Below the pieces are notes generated by a model that saw only the letters and a list, made by a program, of their open reading frames with translations, was not told the DNA's origin and searched no databases. From positions 1,612,001-1,676,000 of the forward strand of contig NZ_CP079800.1 of assembly GCF_028869115.1 (NCBI RefSeq): DNA of 64,000 nt, in the 5' to 3' direction. The stretch comes from Pseudemcibacter aquimaris (GTDB lineage Bacteria; Pseudomonadota; Alphaproteobacteria; Sphingomonadales; Emcibacteraceae). Of the stretch, positions 32,124-42,639 are shown piece after piece; the first letter of the stretch is position 1; the number at the start of each line of letters is the position of its first letter. The translations under genes were made by a program, and so were the position numbers.

Positions 32124-32261
32124 TTTTCAGTTTCCCGTAAATTTATATTTAATTCCGGCCTTTTTATGGCGTTTTTTATTTATATCTGCTTTTTCCAGAT
32201 TTGTTAACCATAATATTTTTATTTAATTTCAGAAGATTATCAATGTTTTTTAACATATTTT

Positions 32262-32298
32262 CCAAAAATAAAACGGCACCATAGGAATATAGTGCCGT
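32262..32298 (-). terminator. Terminator of tolC
   Basis: On the minus strand ACGGCAC (32298-32292) pairs with GTGCCGT (32279-32273), followed by TTTTATTTTT. It lies 57 bases after the tolC stop. Confidence 0.8.
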
Positions 32299-32354
32299 AA
32301 TATTTAATAAAAATTTAAAGTGAACGCCTATTTTTTTGGCGAAATACTTGATTT

Positions 32355-33740
32355 TTAATCGTTATCGCCTGCGCTAAAGCCGTAAATCTTATGTTCAACG
32401 TCTTTACTTCTTTGTTCTGCGTCATAGAACGGAACATTAAGACCAAGATCAGTAGCATTAAGCTGACCAATATTCGCAATCAGGTTATATGCAGCAACAG
32501 TTCTGTCACGAACCGCACGTGCGTTATTAACGCGAGCGTCCAATAGTTCCTGTTCAGCATCCAGTACGTCAAGAATTGTACGTGAGCCCACATCTGCTTC
32601 CTGGCGAACACCTTCAAGCGCGATTTCGTTGGCATCAAGCTGTGCTTGTGTTGAAACGATACGTGCTGATGCTTCGCGGTAGCTTTCCCATGCGTTTCTT
32701 ACTAGCTCCTGAACCTGACGCTCAGCGGAAATGGCTTCCATTCTGAACTGGCTGCGGCGCTGTTTAGATTGACGCACGATAGATGCCTGAATACCGGCTT
32801 GATAAATTGGAACACGAAGGTTCGCATAGATGGCTTTTGCGGTTGAACGGTCACCCGGAAGGAATGAATCCCAGCTTTTCGTCCAGCTTGCACCAACGTT
32901 TACTGTTGGGCCAAGACCGCCATACTGTTTCTTAACCGCGTAATCAGCCGCTTTTTCCGATGCATTTGCTGCAACGATAAGTGGGTGATTTCTTGATGCG
33001 ATGTCATATGCTGCCTCTTCCGATGCAGGAAGCGGCGGAAGCTGTACTTCACGCTCTAGAGTGCCCGGCTCATTACCGACAACACGCTGGAATGCAGCGC
33101 GGCTCGCTGTAAGTGTTGCTTCGGCAGCAATTTTTTCTGACTGTGCACGTGATAGACGAGCACGAGACTGCGCCACATCAGTACGGGTGATTTCACCAAC
33201 GGCAAAGCGGTCTTCAGATGCCTGAAGCTGTCTTTGTAGTGCAATTACGTTGTTTGTCGTGAATTCAAGGAATGCTTCGTCACGAATAACGTCTGAATAT
33301 GCAGCAACAACATTTAGAAGAATTTGTTGTTCTGTGTTTGCAAGTTGCGCTCTACCAGCTTCGGCGTTGCTTCTTGCTTCTTTTGTGCCGTTAACAGTTT
33401 GGAAACTGCGGAATACTGGCTGTTCAATGGAAATACCAATGGATTTCGGTGTTGTCGTCGCATTGTTGCTGAATGCACCGGTACGCTCGTTTTCCTGTTT
33501 GGACCATTGCCCCGTACCAACGATAGTTGGACGCCATCCTGCGATGGCCTGGTTTACTGTCTCATCAACTGCGCGCTGACTTGCACGTGCTGCTTCGAGA
33601 TCAGGGTTGTTCAAATAGGCGGTTGCAAGTGCATCATTCAGATTATCTGCTGCGCTTGCGTAAAAAGTACTCCCCATAAGTGCAGCAATCGCCGTTGCTG
33701 TACAAAGAACAGGTTTCAATAGCATTGTTTTTCTGGTCAT
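32355..33740 (-). CDS. tolC: TolC-family outer membrane efflux protein
   Basis: A 461-aa exported protein (signal peptide ends STFYASAAD). Two similar halves typical of the TolC channel: LNDALATAYLNNPDLEAARA at the start of the first, and repeated long helices (QLQASEDRFAVGEITRTDVA; EGVRQEADVGSRTILDVLDA) that build the periplasmic tunnel. It forms the outer exit duct for type I secretion and RND efflux. No pump gene is adjacent, as usual for this alphaproteobacterial locus. Confidence 0.93.
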   Translation of the reverse strand: MTRKTMLLKPVLCTATAIAALMGSTFYASAADNLNDALATAYLNNPDLEAARASQRAVDETVNQAIAGWRPTIVGTGQWSKQENERTGAFSNNATTTPKSIGISIEQPVFRSFQTVNGTKEARSNAEAGRAQLANTEQQILLNVVAAYSDVIRDEAFLEFTTNNVIALQRQLQASEDRFAVGEITRTDVAQSRARLSRAQSEKIAAEATLTASRAAFQRVVGNEPGTLEREVQLPPLPASEEAAYDIASRNHPLIVAANASEKAADYAVKKQYGGLGPTVNVGASWTKSWDSFLPGDRSTAKAIYANLRVPIYQAGIQASIVRQSKQRRSQFRMEAISAERQVQELVRNAWESYREASARIVSTQAQLDANEIALEGVRQEADVGSRTILDVLDAEQELLDARVNNARAVRDRTVAAYNLIANIGQLNATDLGLNVPFYDAEQRSKDVEHKIYGFSAGDND

Positions 33741-33881
33741 TTTTAATACCTTTTTTTGTGTATTCGCCCGAATGCAGACAAAAACAGCTGTTTTTTTTAT
33801 TTCGAGGCCAGAATTTGCCTCAATATGTTTCCACTGTCAACATCTTCTTATGTCTTTGCGATAAAAGGATACTTTTATACG

Positions 33882-34553
33882 TTAAAAGACAAATTTTTCT
33901 TCTTTAACGAAGCCCTCTAATTTATGGGCTATCGCATCAAAAAGAATCCTTACACCCATAATCCCTTCATTATAGGTCACAAGGGAAGCGCGTCCATAAC
34001 CATCTTGATTAAGAACACACAGAATTCGACCGCCGTCATTTAACTGTTCTAGTAATGCTTTTGGAATATCGTCAACCATGCCATTGATTAAAATCAGATC
34101 ATACGGCCCTTGTTTGGCGAGCCCCTCGTTATGAACGGAATTAATAACGGCAACGTTATCGCATTCTTCATCGGCAAGATTTTTTGTCGCGATTTCAGAA
34201 AGTTCTTTATTTTCTTCAATTGCGACAACCGCATCAACAAGTTTACTGAGTACGGCTGATGAATAACCTGTTGATGGCGCAATATCCAAAACAAGTTCAT
34301 CTGACTGAATATCAGCATAACTAAGCAGTTTAGCAAGAGCCAGTGGTTCTAACATATAACGGTTTTCAGCGACTTTTATGCTTTTGTCGATATATGCAAC
34401 GCCCTTGCGTTCGGCAGGTACAAAACTTTCACGGTTCACTTTCGAAATTGCTTCAACAACATTTTCATCCGTAACATCATTTGGTAGGAGTTGCCCATCA
34501 ATCATATGCTGATTTTTAGCATCTGGGTTGAGGGCTTTGCTTGTAATACTCAT
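33882..34553 (-). CDS. Protein-L-isoaspartate O-methyltransferase family protein
   Basis: A 223-aa protein of the PCMT type. An N-terminal part with NRESFVPAERKGVAYIDKSI resembles the family's substrate-side motif; SAM motif I is LVLDIAPSTGYSSAVL and motif post-I is VVAIEENKELS. It is placed next to tolC as in many alphaproteobacteria. Those paralogues differ from the classic repair enzyme, so repair of isoaspartate is likely but not sure. Confidence 0.85.
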   Translation of the reverse strand: MSITSKALNPDAKNQHMIDGQLLPNDVTDENVVEAISKVNRESFVPAERKGVAYIDKSIKVAENRYMLEPLALAKLLSYADIQSDELVLDIAPSTGYSSAVLSKLVDAVVAIEENKELSEIATKNLADEECDNVAVINSVHNEGLAKQGPYDLILINGMVDDIPKALLEQLNDGGRILCVLNQDGYGRASLVTYNEGIMGVRILFDAIAHKLEGFVKEEKFVF

Positions 34554-34651
34554 TAAGGTCTATCCTATTATTTCTTCAGCAACTTTTATAACTCGAAATA
34601 TAGAGCATTTCAACATATTGAATTCACTAATGTTGAATTAATGTGCAAAAA

Positions 34652-35647
34652 CTATGTCCTTGGTTCTTCTGATCTGTCGGTTGCGGTTTCAGGGGCAACC
34701 GAAAGTGCGGAAATTTCCGCGCGCATTTCATCGGTCATTTCAATGTCTACTGAATTTAGCGATGGCATTAGCTGTTCTGCGCTACGTCCGCCAATAATTG
34801 GCGCTGTAATGGCGGAATTTGTCCCTGCCCAGCGAATAGCAAGGCTAATGGGATCAAGACCATTTTCACGGGCATAATTCACAAAATCCGCAGCAATATA
34901 TTCGTTTCTTGTCGCCTCGTAGCGTTTTTTATACATGGCCATTTCATTAAGGCGGCCATCAACGCCATCTTTATTATCAACAAGGTATTTCCCGGTTAAA
35001 ACACCACCAGCAAGCGGGCTATAGGAAAATACGCCAAGCTTTTCACTTTCCGCCATCGGCAGAATTTCGCTTTCGCATTGGCGTTTTAGTAAATTATACA
35101 TTGGCTGAATACAGGCGATAGGTGCATAGTTGTGTTGTCTGGTGATCCCCACCGCTTTCATATATTGCCAGGCGGCAAAATTGCTTAGGCCGATGTAATT
35201 GATTTTACCTTGCCTTACAAAATCATTCAGTGTTGAAAGACTTTCTTCCAGTGTGCAATCCTCATCAAAGCGGTGCATGTAATAAACATCGATGTAATCG
35301 GTGTTTAAACGCTTTAGACTGTCATCAAGGGCGCGTGTCAGGTGGGTTCTGTTAAGTCCCCTTCCCCATGTTTCTGCGCCACCGCCCGCATAACTGTCGA
35401 CCGGGAAATAAGCTTTTGATGAAATAACAACCTCTTCACGGTGGTCTTTAATCAGATTACCGAGAATTTGTTCTGACTGTCCACCGGCATAAAGATTTGC
35501 ACAATCAAAGAAATTAATGCCTTTATCACGGGATGCTTTATAAATTTCAGCGGATGCCTGTTCATCAGCGCCAGCGCCAAAGGTCATGGTTCCAAGACAG
35601 AGTTCGGATACTTTGATCCCGGAATTACCCAGCCTTTTGTATTTCAT
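34652..35647 (-). CDS. Aldo/keto reductase
   Basis: A 331-aa NADPH-dependent reductase with a TIM barrel. It starts MKYKRLGNSGIKVSELCLGT, typical of the YajO/Tas branch. The tetrad is visible as D and Y in FFDCANLYAGG, K in VISSKAYFP and H in YYMHRFDE. SLNDFVRQGKINYIGLSNF is the family signature. Substrate unknown; it might reduce aldehydes. It stands downstream of the phenylalanine hydroxylase operon, about 50 bases from the phhB stop, and could be transcribed with it. Confidence 0.9.
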   Translation of the reverse strand: MKYKRLGNSGIKVSELCLGTMTFGAGADEQASAEIYKASRDKGINFFDCANLYAGGQSEQILGNLIKDHREEVVISSKAYFPVDSYAGGGAETWGRGLNRTHLTRALDDSLKRLNTDYIDVYYMHRFDEDCTLEESLSTLNDFVRQGKINYIGLSNFAAWQYMKAVGITRQHNYAPIACIQPMYNLLKRQCESEILPMAESEKLGVFSYSPLAGGVLTGKYLVDNKDGVDGRLNEMAMYKKRYEATRNEYIAADFVNYARENGLDPISLAIRWAGTNSAITAPIIGGRSAEQLMPSLNSVDIEMTDEMRAEISALSVAPETATDRSEEPRT

Positions 35648-35695
35648 TGTTAATCACCCTCTTATATAAAGTAAAAGAGTATAACTTATTGAAAC

Positions 35696-35977
35696 TTAAG
35701 CGCAAGTCTGATCAATAAATTCAGCAAGTTCCTTATCATAGCTGGTGACGCCATTTGCATCATGAGTGGTTAATGTAACCTCAAGCCGGTTATAGACATT
35801 AAACCATTCGGGATGGTGATTCATTTCTTCTGCTTTTGCGGCAATTTTTGTCATTGCATTAAAACAAGCATCAAAATCTTTAAATGTGTATCTTTTAAAA
35901 ATTGCTTCTCGGCCCTCTACGGCTTCCCACCCATCAAGCGATGAAAGTAAATCAGTGATATCCAGTTTTTTAAACAT
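35696..35977 (-). CDS. phhB: Pterin-4a-carbinolamine dehydratase
   Basis: A 93-aa protein with EEMNHHPEWFNVYNRLEVTL and THDANGVTSYD, which give the H-H-P-E-W and TH signatures of the family. It recycles the pterin cofactor formed by phenylalanine hydroxylase by removing water from 4a-hydroxytetrahydropterin. The start overlaps the end of the SDR gene by 8 bases, so translation is coupled. Confidence 0.95.
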   Translation of the reverse strand: MFKKLDITDLLSSLDGWEAVEGREAIFKRYTFKDFDACFNAMTKIAAKAEEMNHHPEWFNVYNRLEVTLTTHDANGVTSYDKELAEFIDQTCA

Positions 35978-36659
35978 TAACCCGTCCTTTTAATTGATCT
36001 GCTGTACCCAGTGACATTTCACCATTTGAAACGGCCCCTTCATCGGAAAGATAATATACCATTTCCCTGACGAGCGTTGAAGTCTTTACCCATTCGCTTG
36101 TATCTGCGTCTGGCATGTCTTTTCTGTTTTGTGGTGTGTCGATGATTGATGGTAGAATAGCATTAACCGTTATGGTTTCTGGTGTTTCTTTTGATAATGC
36201 TTCCGTAAATCTTAAAACCGCAGATTTTGATATTGCATATGCAGCCATGCCCTGATCAGCATTAATTGCGCCTGTTGCACCGATATTAATGATACGACCA
36301 TCATACATATAATCAAGTGCCGCTTTCGTGGCATTAAACATGGTTTTAAAATTCATTGAAAATTGATTTTCGATGTCTTCCATCGTTGTGTCAGCAATGG
36401 TTTTCCAAATAAATCCACCAGCAATATTGATCAATCCGAAAATGTGGCCGTGTTGATTGGCCACTTCTGCGATGGCGTTATCAGCTTGTTCCTTAATCGA
36501 TAAATCGCAATTTTCTATATAGGAAACATTATCGTGTTCAAAATCCGGCATTTTTCCGCGACATATACCGACGACAGTGAAGTTTTTCCTTGCCAGTTTT
36601 TTGACCGTATCAAGGCCCAGTGCGCCAGTGGCGCCTGTAACAACAATTACTTTTTTCAT
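35970..36659 (-). CDS. Short-chain dehydrogenase, likely dihydropteridine reductase-like
   Basis: A 229-aa SDR enzyme. Nucleotide-binding TGATGALG at residues 8-15, the NAG-like segment NIAGGF, and catalytic Y-x-x-x-K in AAYAISKSAV. It sits between phhA and phhB and overlaps phhB. Quinonoid dihydropteridine reductase is also an SDR of about this length and would complete the pterin cycle, so that role is inferred from context; NADH specificity is not shown. Confidence 0.75.
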   Translation of the reverse strand: MKKVIVVTGATGALGLDTVKKLARKNFTVVGICRGKMPDFEHDNVSYIENCDLSIKEQADNAIAEVANQHGHIFGLINIAGGFIWKTIADTTMEDIENQFSMNFKTMFNATKAALDYMYDGRIINIGATGAINADQGMAAYAISKSAVLRFTEALSKETPETITVNAILPSIIDTPQNRKDMPDADTSEWVKTSTLVREMVYYLSDEGAVSNGEMSLGTADQLKGRVNV

Positions 36660-36668
36660 TTTATACCC

Positions 36669-37592
36669 TTATACTGGCGCTGCGTCGGATGCGTGCCCAC
36701 CCCTTAAACAATATTCCTGTGTGCCACGTTGATATACATGGTCGGTGTCAAGCACAGCACCTGGTGCATATTGAAATGATGCGCCGATATTTTCATAAAT
36801 ATAATCAAATGGGCGCTCAACTGTCATCTTGAAAAGCTCTTCAAAGCTATCAATCACGAAATATGATGCCTGCAAATCATCAATTTTGTAATCTGTGCGC
36901 ATAACGCGGTCCACATTAAGGTGAATTCTATTTGGTGATTTTGCGTTTAGTGCATATGGGCTTTCTTCTGGTGATGAAAGAATTCCTGCACCATAAATGC
37001 GCATGCCATCATCTGTATTAATAAGTCCGAATTCAACCGTATACCAATATAGAGCGCTTAAGGCCTTAAGGTGATTATATTGAAGCGCTTTCCATCCCGC
37101 GCGGCCGTATGCTTCCATATAATCGGCAAATGATGGATCGGTTAAAAGCGGCACATGACCAAATGCATCATGAAATACGTCTGGCTCTTCAATATAGTCG
37201 AATTGGTTGGCTGTTCTGATGAAATTTCCGGTTGGAAACCTACGGTTCGCAAGATGATAAAAGAACACATGATCCGGAATTAACATTGGCACCGGCACCA
37301 TTGTCCAACCTGTTTCTGCTTTTAAGATTTCATTCGATTTATTAAAATCCGGCACACCGCCCTTATCAAAATCAAGAATGCTTAATCCTTTAAAAAACTG
37401 ATCACAGGCAAGCCCGGGCAATATATCCATTTGTCTTTTATAAAGTCTGTCCCAGATATTATGTTCTTCTGTCGTGTAATTACGCTGTTTTGGTTCAAGC
37501 CAGTCATCGTTTAAATGTGATGGTTTTTGTAATTCAGCCGTAAAGACATTCGCTGGTACATCTGGCATAACGCCAAAATTGATTGCATTCAT
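36669..37592 (-). CDS. phhA: Phenylalanine 4-monooxygenase
   Basis: A 307-aa pterin- and iron-dependent hydroxylase that turns Phe into Tyr. The iron ligands are two His in DVFHDAFGHVPLLTDP and Glu in WYTVEFGLI. FIRTANQFDYIEEPD is another family signature. It is somewhat longer than the shortest bacterial enzymes and has no regulatory ACT domain. First gene of a three-gene operon with the SDR (9-base gap) and phhB. Divergent from an Lrp-type regulator. Confidence 0.95.
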   Translation of the reverse strand: MNAINFGVMPDVPANVFTAELQKPSHLNDDWLEPKQRNYTTEEHNIWDRLYKRQMDILPGLACDQFFKGLSILDFDKGGVPDFNKSNEILKAETGWTMVPVPMLIPDHVFFYHLANRRFPTGNFIRTANQFDYIEEPDVFHDAFGHVPLLTDPSFADYMEAYGRAGWKALQYNHLKALSALYWYTVEFGLINTDDGMRIYGAGILSSPEESPYALNAKSPNRIHLNVDRVMRTDYKIDDLQASYFVIDSFEELFKMTVERPFDYIYENIGASFQYAPGAVLDTDHVYQRGTQEYCLRGGHASDAAPV

Positions 37593-37720
37593 AATGATAC
37601 CCTTAATTTAGTTTCATATGTATCATTATGCCTTATTTAGGTGGAATTACTGTTCAATGTGAGGTATATTTTACAGATAAATGAAACATTTGTTTTGTAT
37701 TATCCTTAATTGAGAAGCAT

Positions 37721-38182
37721 ATGATGAAAATTACTGAAGTAGATAAGAAAATTTTGCGTATTATTCAGAAAAACGCGACCCTATCACAAACGGAACTCGC
37801 GGAAATGGCCAATATGTCACGGTCATCATTTTGGCGCCACGTTAAAGATATGGAAGATGCAGGCATCATAATTCTACAAGCCCCAGCCATTGATGAACGT
37901 AAGATCGGATTAAAATTACGCGCCAGTTGCGTCATCACATTAAACAACCATAGTCATGACGTGCGTGAAGAATTCGAAAGCCATATTTTACAGATGCCCA
38001 ATGTACTAGAATGCTATGCCACATCAGGGGGTAAGGACTATATGCTAACTGTGGTTGCAAAAGATATGGATGACTATTACGAGCTAATGAGTAGTAGTAT
38101 TTTAGATCACCCAACCATAGAGAGCGCACATACAAGTTTTGTAATGAAAAAAATCAAATCAACAACGCTGCTTCCGATCTAA
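37721..38182 (+). CDS. Lrp/AsnC-family regulator
   Basis: A 153-aa protein with an N-terminal helix-turn-helix (ILRIIQKNATLSQTELAEMA, NMSRSSFWRHVKDMEDAG) and a C-terminal RAM/ActD domain (about 65-145; NVLECYATSGGKDYMLTVV). It lies 128 bases from phhA, divergently, so it most likely controls the hydroxylase operon in response to an aromatic amino acid. Two adjacent ATGs (37721, 37724) are possible starts. Confidence 0.9.
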   Translation: MMKITEVDKKILRIIQKNATLSQTELAEMANMSRSSFWRHVKDMEDAGIIILQAPAIDERKIGLKLRASCVITLNNHSHDVREEFESHILQMPNVLECYATSGGKDYMLTVVAKDMDDYYELMSSSILDHPTIESAHTSFVMKKIKSTTLLPI

Positions 38183-38450
38183 AATGACAATTTTATTACA
38201 CCATAGGTTTAAAAAGTTCACAAAATTAAATATTGCTTTTTAAAATAAAGGCCTATACGGTAAAAATTGATTTTTTGTTATGTACCTTTTTGAGGGATAG
38301 ACTGTAGAATATTTTGAGAGCCATTTTTGGCGTAAAGCCTAGTTTCCAGACTTTCGAAGTTTCCTTTTCTTCAATTCAAGCATGATTAAAATCTTTATTC
38401 ACTTTGATTAGTGGATTTTAATATTAATATTTTTAAGGAAGTTATCAAAA

Positions 38451-38654
38451 ATGGCAAACGGCACAGTAAAATGGTTTAATCCAACTAAGGGCTACGGCTT
38501 TATTGAACCAGAAGACGGCGGCAAGGACGTTTTCGTGCATATTTCTGCTGTGGAAGCAGCAGGCATCGACAAGCTTGATGATGGTCAAAAACTATCATAT
38601 GAGATTGTTGAAAGTCGCGGTAAAAGCGCAGCAGGCGATCTAAAGCTTGCATAA
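38451..38654 (+). CDS. Cold-shock protein, CspA family
   Basis: A 67-aa single cold-shock domain: [20 protein letters not shown] with RNP1 (KGYGFIEP) and RNP2 (VFVHIS). It binds single-stranded RNA/DNA and works as an RNA chaperone. A 5' gap of 268 bases after the Lrp gene and AAGGA 8 bases upstream suggest a long leader typical of cold-regulated csp mRNAs; no particular fold was resolved. A terminator follows. Confidence 0.95.
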   Translation: MANGTVKWFNPTKGYGFIEPEDGGKDVFVHISAVEAAGIDKLDDGQKLSYEIVESRGKSAAGDLKLA

Positions 38655-38678
38655 AAAATACAAAATGCAAAATAAGGG

Positions 38679-38707
38679 AGGTCGCTTAATTAAGCGGCCT
38701 TTTTTTA
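38679..38707 (+). terminator. Terminator of the cold-shock gene
   Basis: AGGTCGCTTAA and TTAAGCGGCCT form a near-perfect palindromic stem (38679-38700), followed by seven T's. Confidence 0.85.
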
Positions 38708-38815
38708 TTATCTAATTTTTTTCATTTTTTTAAATGGTTACCTTATAGTGCCTACTTGATCATATGATTTTTATCCTTAGGTTTATATCTGACACCAACA
38801 AAAGGGTATAAAGTT

Positions 38816-39385
38816 ATGACAAAAATTCTATTCTTTGCGGGCAGCGCCCGTGAAAAATCAACCACGAAAAGGCTTGCAATTACCGCAAGTGAAATGGCCG
38901 CTGAAAAAGGTATAGACGCAACATTCATTGATTTAAAAGATTATCCAATGCCGATTTATGATGGCGACCTTGAAGATGAGCAAGGCGTTCCGGAAAATGC
39001 CAAGAAGCTCAAAAAATTATTCGTAGAGCATGACGGTTTATTCATTGTAACACCGGAATATAATGGATCGCTTACACCATTATTTAAAAATACTATCGAC
39101 TGGATTTCAAGACCGGACGGCGAAGATATCGGTGAACCATATAAAGGAAAGGTCATTGGACTTGCTGCTGCATCACCGGGCGGTATGGGCGGTATGCGCG
39201 TTCTTGTACCGCTTCGTCAATTGATGGGTAATCTCGGAAGCCATATTATTCCAACACAGGCATCTATCAATTTTATCTTTAACGCATTTGATGATGATGG
39301 AAATCTTACTGATGATAATCAGCGTGGATTACTCAGCGCAACGTTGGATGAATTAAAATCAACCGCTGAAGCGCTGAGCAAATAA
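38816..39385 (+). CDS. NADPH-dependent FMN reductase
   Basis: A 189-aa flavodoxin-like protein. FMN phosphate loop GSAREKSTTKRLA near residue 9, and FIVTPEYNGSLTPLFKN near 77, which is the family's signature. SPGGMGGMRVLVPLR marks the second flavin contact. It reduces flavins, quinones or azo compounds at the expense of NAD(P)H. It stands alone and converges on the large fusion gene, with only six bases between stops. Confidence 0.9.
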   Translation: MTKILFFAGSAREKSTTKRLAITASEMAAEKGIDATFIDLKDYPMPIYDGDLEDEQGVPENAKKLKKLFVEHDGLFIVTPEYNGSLTPLFKNTIDWISRPDGEDIGEPYKGKVIGLAAASPGGMGGMRVLVPLRQLMGNLGSHIIPTQASINFIFNAFDDDGNLTDDNQRGLLSATLDELKSTAEALSK

Positions 39386-39391
39386 TCTTAA

Positions 39392-42300
39392 TTAAAAGCC
39401 TTCTGCGTAAAGCCGCTTAAATGCTTTTTCGAGTTTCGTGATGAATATTTTGGCTTCATCCATACCGAAAACCATTGGCGGCTTTCCTTTTAGGACGTTA
39501 TCAAACGGCCCGTCTGTGGAAAAGAGCACCGCATCTTCACGAAGGAATTGAACAATACGGCTTGCTTCTTCTGGTGCCACTTCCTTGGTATCGCGGTCTT
39601 TTACAAGTTCCGCACCAAAGAACATACCTTTACCGCGTACCTGACCGATTAACGGATAACGATCCATCATATCGCGCATACCGTCCATGATGAAACCACC
39701 AGTTTCAATGGCCTTTTCACGAAGGCCTTCGCCATCAACATAATCAAACACCGCTTGACCGATGGCACATGATACCGGGTTACCACCAAAGCTGTTGAAA
39801 TATTCCATACCATTTGCAAAACGGTCGGCGATTTCGCGGGTTGTAACAACCGCTGCCATTGGATGGCCGTTACCAAACGGCTTACCAAAGCTAACGATAT
39901 CAGGAACAACACCTTGAAGCCTATAAGCCCACCATTCGTGACCTGTACGGCCAACACCCGTTTGAACCTCATCCGCGATACAAAGACCACCCGCCGCGCG
40001 GATTTTCTCATATACGGCCTTTAGGTATCCATCAGGGTAAACAACCTGACCACCAACACCGGCGATACTTTCGGCGATGAATGCTGCTGGTCCCTCACCT
40101 GTTTTTTCAATCAGGTCAGCAATTTGATTATCAACATCAGCCGCATATGCTTTGCCGCTTTCTTCCGAATAATCGTTAAATCGACCCTGATAAGGACACG
40201 GGAATTCAGCTAAACGTGTTTCCGGTGGGCAGCCATTGCCGCCTTTACGGTTAAATTTATAAGCACTGATTGCAACAGTCGCATTGGTGTTACCATGATA
40301 ACCCCAGTCAACAGCCACAGTTGTTTTACGACCTGTGTAGTGTCTTGCAAGACGAAGCGCCAGTTCATTGGCCTCTGATCCTGAATTCACAAAGAACATA
40401 ACATTCAATGGATCAGGCATAGTATCAAGCACCCGTGCCGCCAGTTTGTTAATCCCTTCGTATAGGTAACGTGAATTGGTATTCAGAATTGCTGCCTGTT
40501 TTTGAATGGCTTCAACGACCTTTGGATTACAATGGCCAACATGTGTAATGTTGTTTACGCAATCAAGGAATGCACGGCCGCTGCTGTCATAAAGGTATGG
40601 GCCAACACCACGCACCATATGAATGTGTTTTTTGTAAGCAACACTTAATGATGGGGCGAGAACCTCTTTACGGTCGGACATCATGCCTTCGATAGTAAGC
40701 GGGTTATGCTCGAACGCTTCCGGGATAAAACCAAGTAGTAGATTAGGATGTGGACAAACGTCCTGCCATACTTCCCAAAGTTCCGGTTCACAAATGCCAG
40801 GGAAATTACCATCTTCGTAATCAAGCATATCCAGCATTAATTGGAAATGCAGATGCGGTGTCCAACCACCATTTTCGGTAAGTTCACCAAGTGTTGCGAT
40901 ATGATCGCCTTTGGAAACGCTATCGCCAACAGAAAGATGCGCAACGCTGTCTTTCGCAAGATGACCGTAAAGCGTATAAAATTCCGGACCGTCACCAACT
41001 TGATGCGACAGAACAAGCACTGTTCCATAATCAAACGGATCATCGTTGCTTGCGATTGCCTGTACAACACCGTCAAGTGGTGCATAAACTTTTTCTGTAC
41101 CACGAAGCCAGAAATCAACGGCCATATGAACAGTACGGTCAGCCGGTGATCCATGGCTTTTGAAACCGTCACCGAGCGTAAAGGACGTACGGTTTTCACC
41201 GTAATTACCAAGGCCGTAACGGGATTCCGTTTCATCAAGAAATTCCGTTACCCATTTTGAATGCGCTTTTGGATCTAGAACATGTTCTGTTCCCGGCTCA
41301 CCTGCCGCATTATTAAACAGAACGCGTGGTTCGCTATAGATATCAAAATCGAACAATTTACCGATTTTTACGCCTTCTAATGATTCTTTTAATCCGGCGA
41401 GGTTCGCATGACCATCATAACCACCCATTTTACGGGCGAATGCAGTCAGAAGACCCATACCGATTTTTCTTAGCTTCTTAAGCGTTCTAAAGGCTGGTGC
41501 TTGTGTGACCGTTAGATATTCACGGTGCTCGTCACTTGTTGCTTTGCTTGCACGGTTTGATGAAATACAAACGCTCATGACAAGACGCATCGCCGCAAGA
41601 TCCATTAGAACTTCAAGTTCATCTTCAGAAAGCGGGAATTCTTTCGTATAGCTTTCAATAAGGGCGCGTGACACACCAAACACATCATCAACATCAAGAA
41701 CCGCATAACCGATCGTTACCGCAAGTTCATTAACCTGTTTTGCGAAAAGCATATCACCGAAATCAATCAGACCACTGATTTTATCGCCTTGTGAAACAAG
41801 GTTATATGTATTGGCATCACTATGAATAACCGCAGAACGCATTTTCGGAAGACGTGGTGCAACCAACGTTTCATAACGTTCATAGAAATATTCAATAAGT
41901 TCCTTATTTTCCGGATCTTCGATGTCATCAATATATTGCTTGGTAAACATCGCACCATCAAGGTTCCAAAGGAAATCTGGCTGATGACCAAACGGATGAC
42001 CGAACCCTTGCATGGCGTTGGAAAAACGGCCCATGAATTTGCCAAGATCTTCGTAAAGTGGAATTGATTTCGGTGCATCACCGAAAATATCGCCCTTAAG
42101 GAACGTGATCAGGCGAACATTATTGTCACCATGACGGTAAATCTGGTTTCCGTCTTTGCCTTTAATGACTTTTGGTACTGCAAGTTCAGGGTCCAGTTTT
42201 TCAACGTGGTTTAAAACCGCATTCTGGAATTCAATAAGACCAACGTCTTCGGCGCTATTGGCGATTTTGATAACATATTCGTCATCACCATCGATCAAGC

Positions 42301-42424
42301 GTGCATTTTGGTCACGCTCACTAACAAGAGGTTTAACCTTACCTGTCTTACCAAAATATTTTTCAGCAATTTCAAGTAGTTCAGTTTCATCATATGATGG
42401 AGGTGGACTTTCAAAAACTCCCAT
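39392..42424 (-). CDS. Three-domain fusion: APH-type kinase, M23 peptidase, class III aminotransferase
   Basis: A 1010-aa protein. Residues 1-330: aminoglycoside/hydroxylysine kinase fold with [12 protein letters not shown] and LIDFGD (catalytic Asp and metal site). Residues 350-560: M23/LytM domain with complete zinc ligands H433-x3-D437 and H524-x-H526. Residues 590-1010: PLP enzyme with [18 protein letters not shown] and PLP lysine K848 in SFGKPFGNG. The kinase and PLP parts resemble AGPHD1 (hydroxylysine kinase) and AGXT2L-type phospho-lyases, so phosphorylation then elimination of an amino-alcohol is a likely reaction. No signal peptide is seen, which is odd for a wall peptidase; M23 may bind or cut a substrate before catabolism. 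Confidence 0.88.
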   Translation of the reverse strand: MGVFESPPPSYDETELLEIAEKYFGKTGKVKPLVSERDQNARLIDGDDEYVIKIANSAEDVGLIEFQNAVLNHVEKLDPELAVPKVIKGKDGNQIYRHGDNNVRLITFLKGDIFGDAPKSIPLYEDLGKFMGRFSNAMQGFGHPFGHQPDFLWNLDGAMFTKQYIDDIEDPENKELIEYFYERYETLVAPRLPKMRSAVIHSDANTYNLVSQGDKISGLIDFGDMLFAKQVNELAVTIGYAVLDVDDVFGVSRALIESYTKEFPLSEDELEVLMDLAAMRLVMSVCISSNRASKATSDEHREYLTVTQAPAFRTLKKLRKIGMGLLTAFARKMGGYDGHANLAGLKESLEGVKIGKLFDFDIYSEPRVLFNNAAGEPGTEHVLDPKAHSKWVTEFLDETESRYGLGNYGENRTSFTLGDGFKSHGSPADRTVHMAVDFWLRGTEKVYAPLDGVVQAIASNDDPFDYGTVLVLSHQVGDGPEFYTLYGHLAKDSVAHLSVGDSVSKGDHIATLGELTENGGWTPHLHFQLMLDMLDYEDGNFPGICEPELWEVWQDVCPHPNLLLGFIPEAFEHNPLTIEGMMSDRKEVLAPSLSVAYKKHIHMVRGVGPYLYDSSGRAFLDCVNNITHVGHCNPKVVEAIQKQAAILNTNSRYLYEGINKLAARVLDTMPDPLNVMFFVNSGSEANELALRLARHYTGRKTTVAVDWGYHGNTNATVAISAYKFNRKGGNGCPPETRLAEFPCPYQGRFNDYSEESGKAYAADVDNQIADLIEKTGEGPAAFIAESIAGVGGQVVYPDGYLKAVYEKIRAAGGLCIADEVQTGVGRTGHEWWAYRLQGVVPDIVSFGKPFGNGHPMAAVVTTREIADRFANGMEYFNSFGGNPVSCAIGQAVFDYVDGEGLREKAIETGGFIMDGMRDMMDRYPLIGQVRGKGMFFGAELVKDRDTKEVAPEEASRIVQFLREDAVLFSTDGPFDNVLKGKPPMVFGMDEAKIFITKLEKAFKRLYAEGF

Positions 42425-42590
42425 AACCGGAATCCCATAAGTTAAAAAGATGCAATATTTTCATTGCTCGGCAACATATCAGGCATTTATTGCCCTGTAA
42501 ATTTGGATTTGCCCGATTATGCAATAAATTTTAGCACCATAAGTCATTGTTTTATGAGAAAAAGTCATGATCTTTAGTGTTTGGGTTAGA

Positions 42591-42606
42591 TGGCATGTTT
42601 TTTGCA
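42591..42606 (+). promoter_or_regulatory. Sigma-54 (RpoN) promoter
   Basis: TGGCATG, four bases, TTGCA: GG at -24 and GC at -12 with the correct 12-base step. It lies 34 bases before the ATG at 42640. Confidence 0.75.
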
Positions 42607-42639
42607 TCACTAAAAGTGAATTCAAAAACAGGAAAAATT

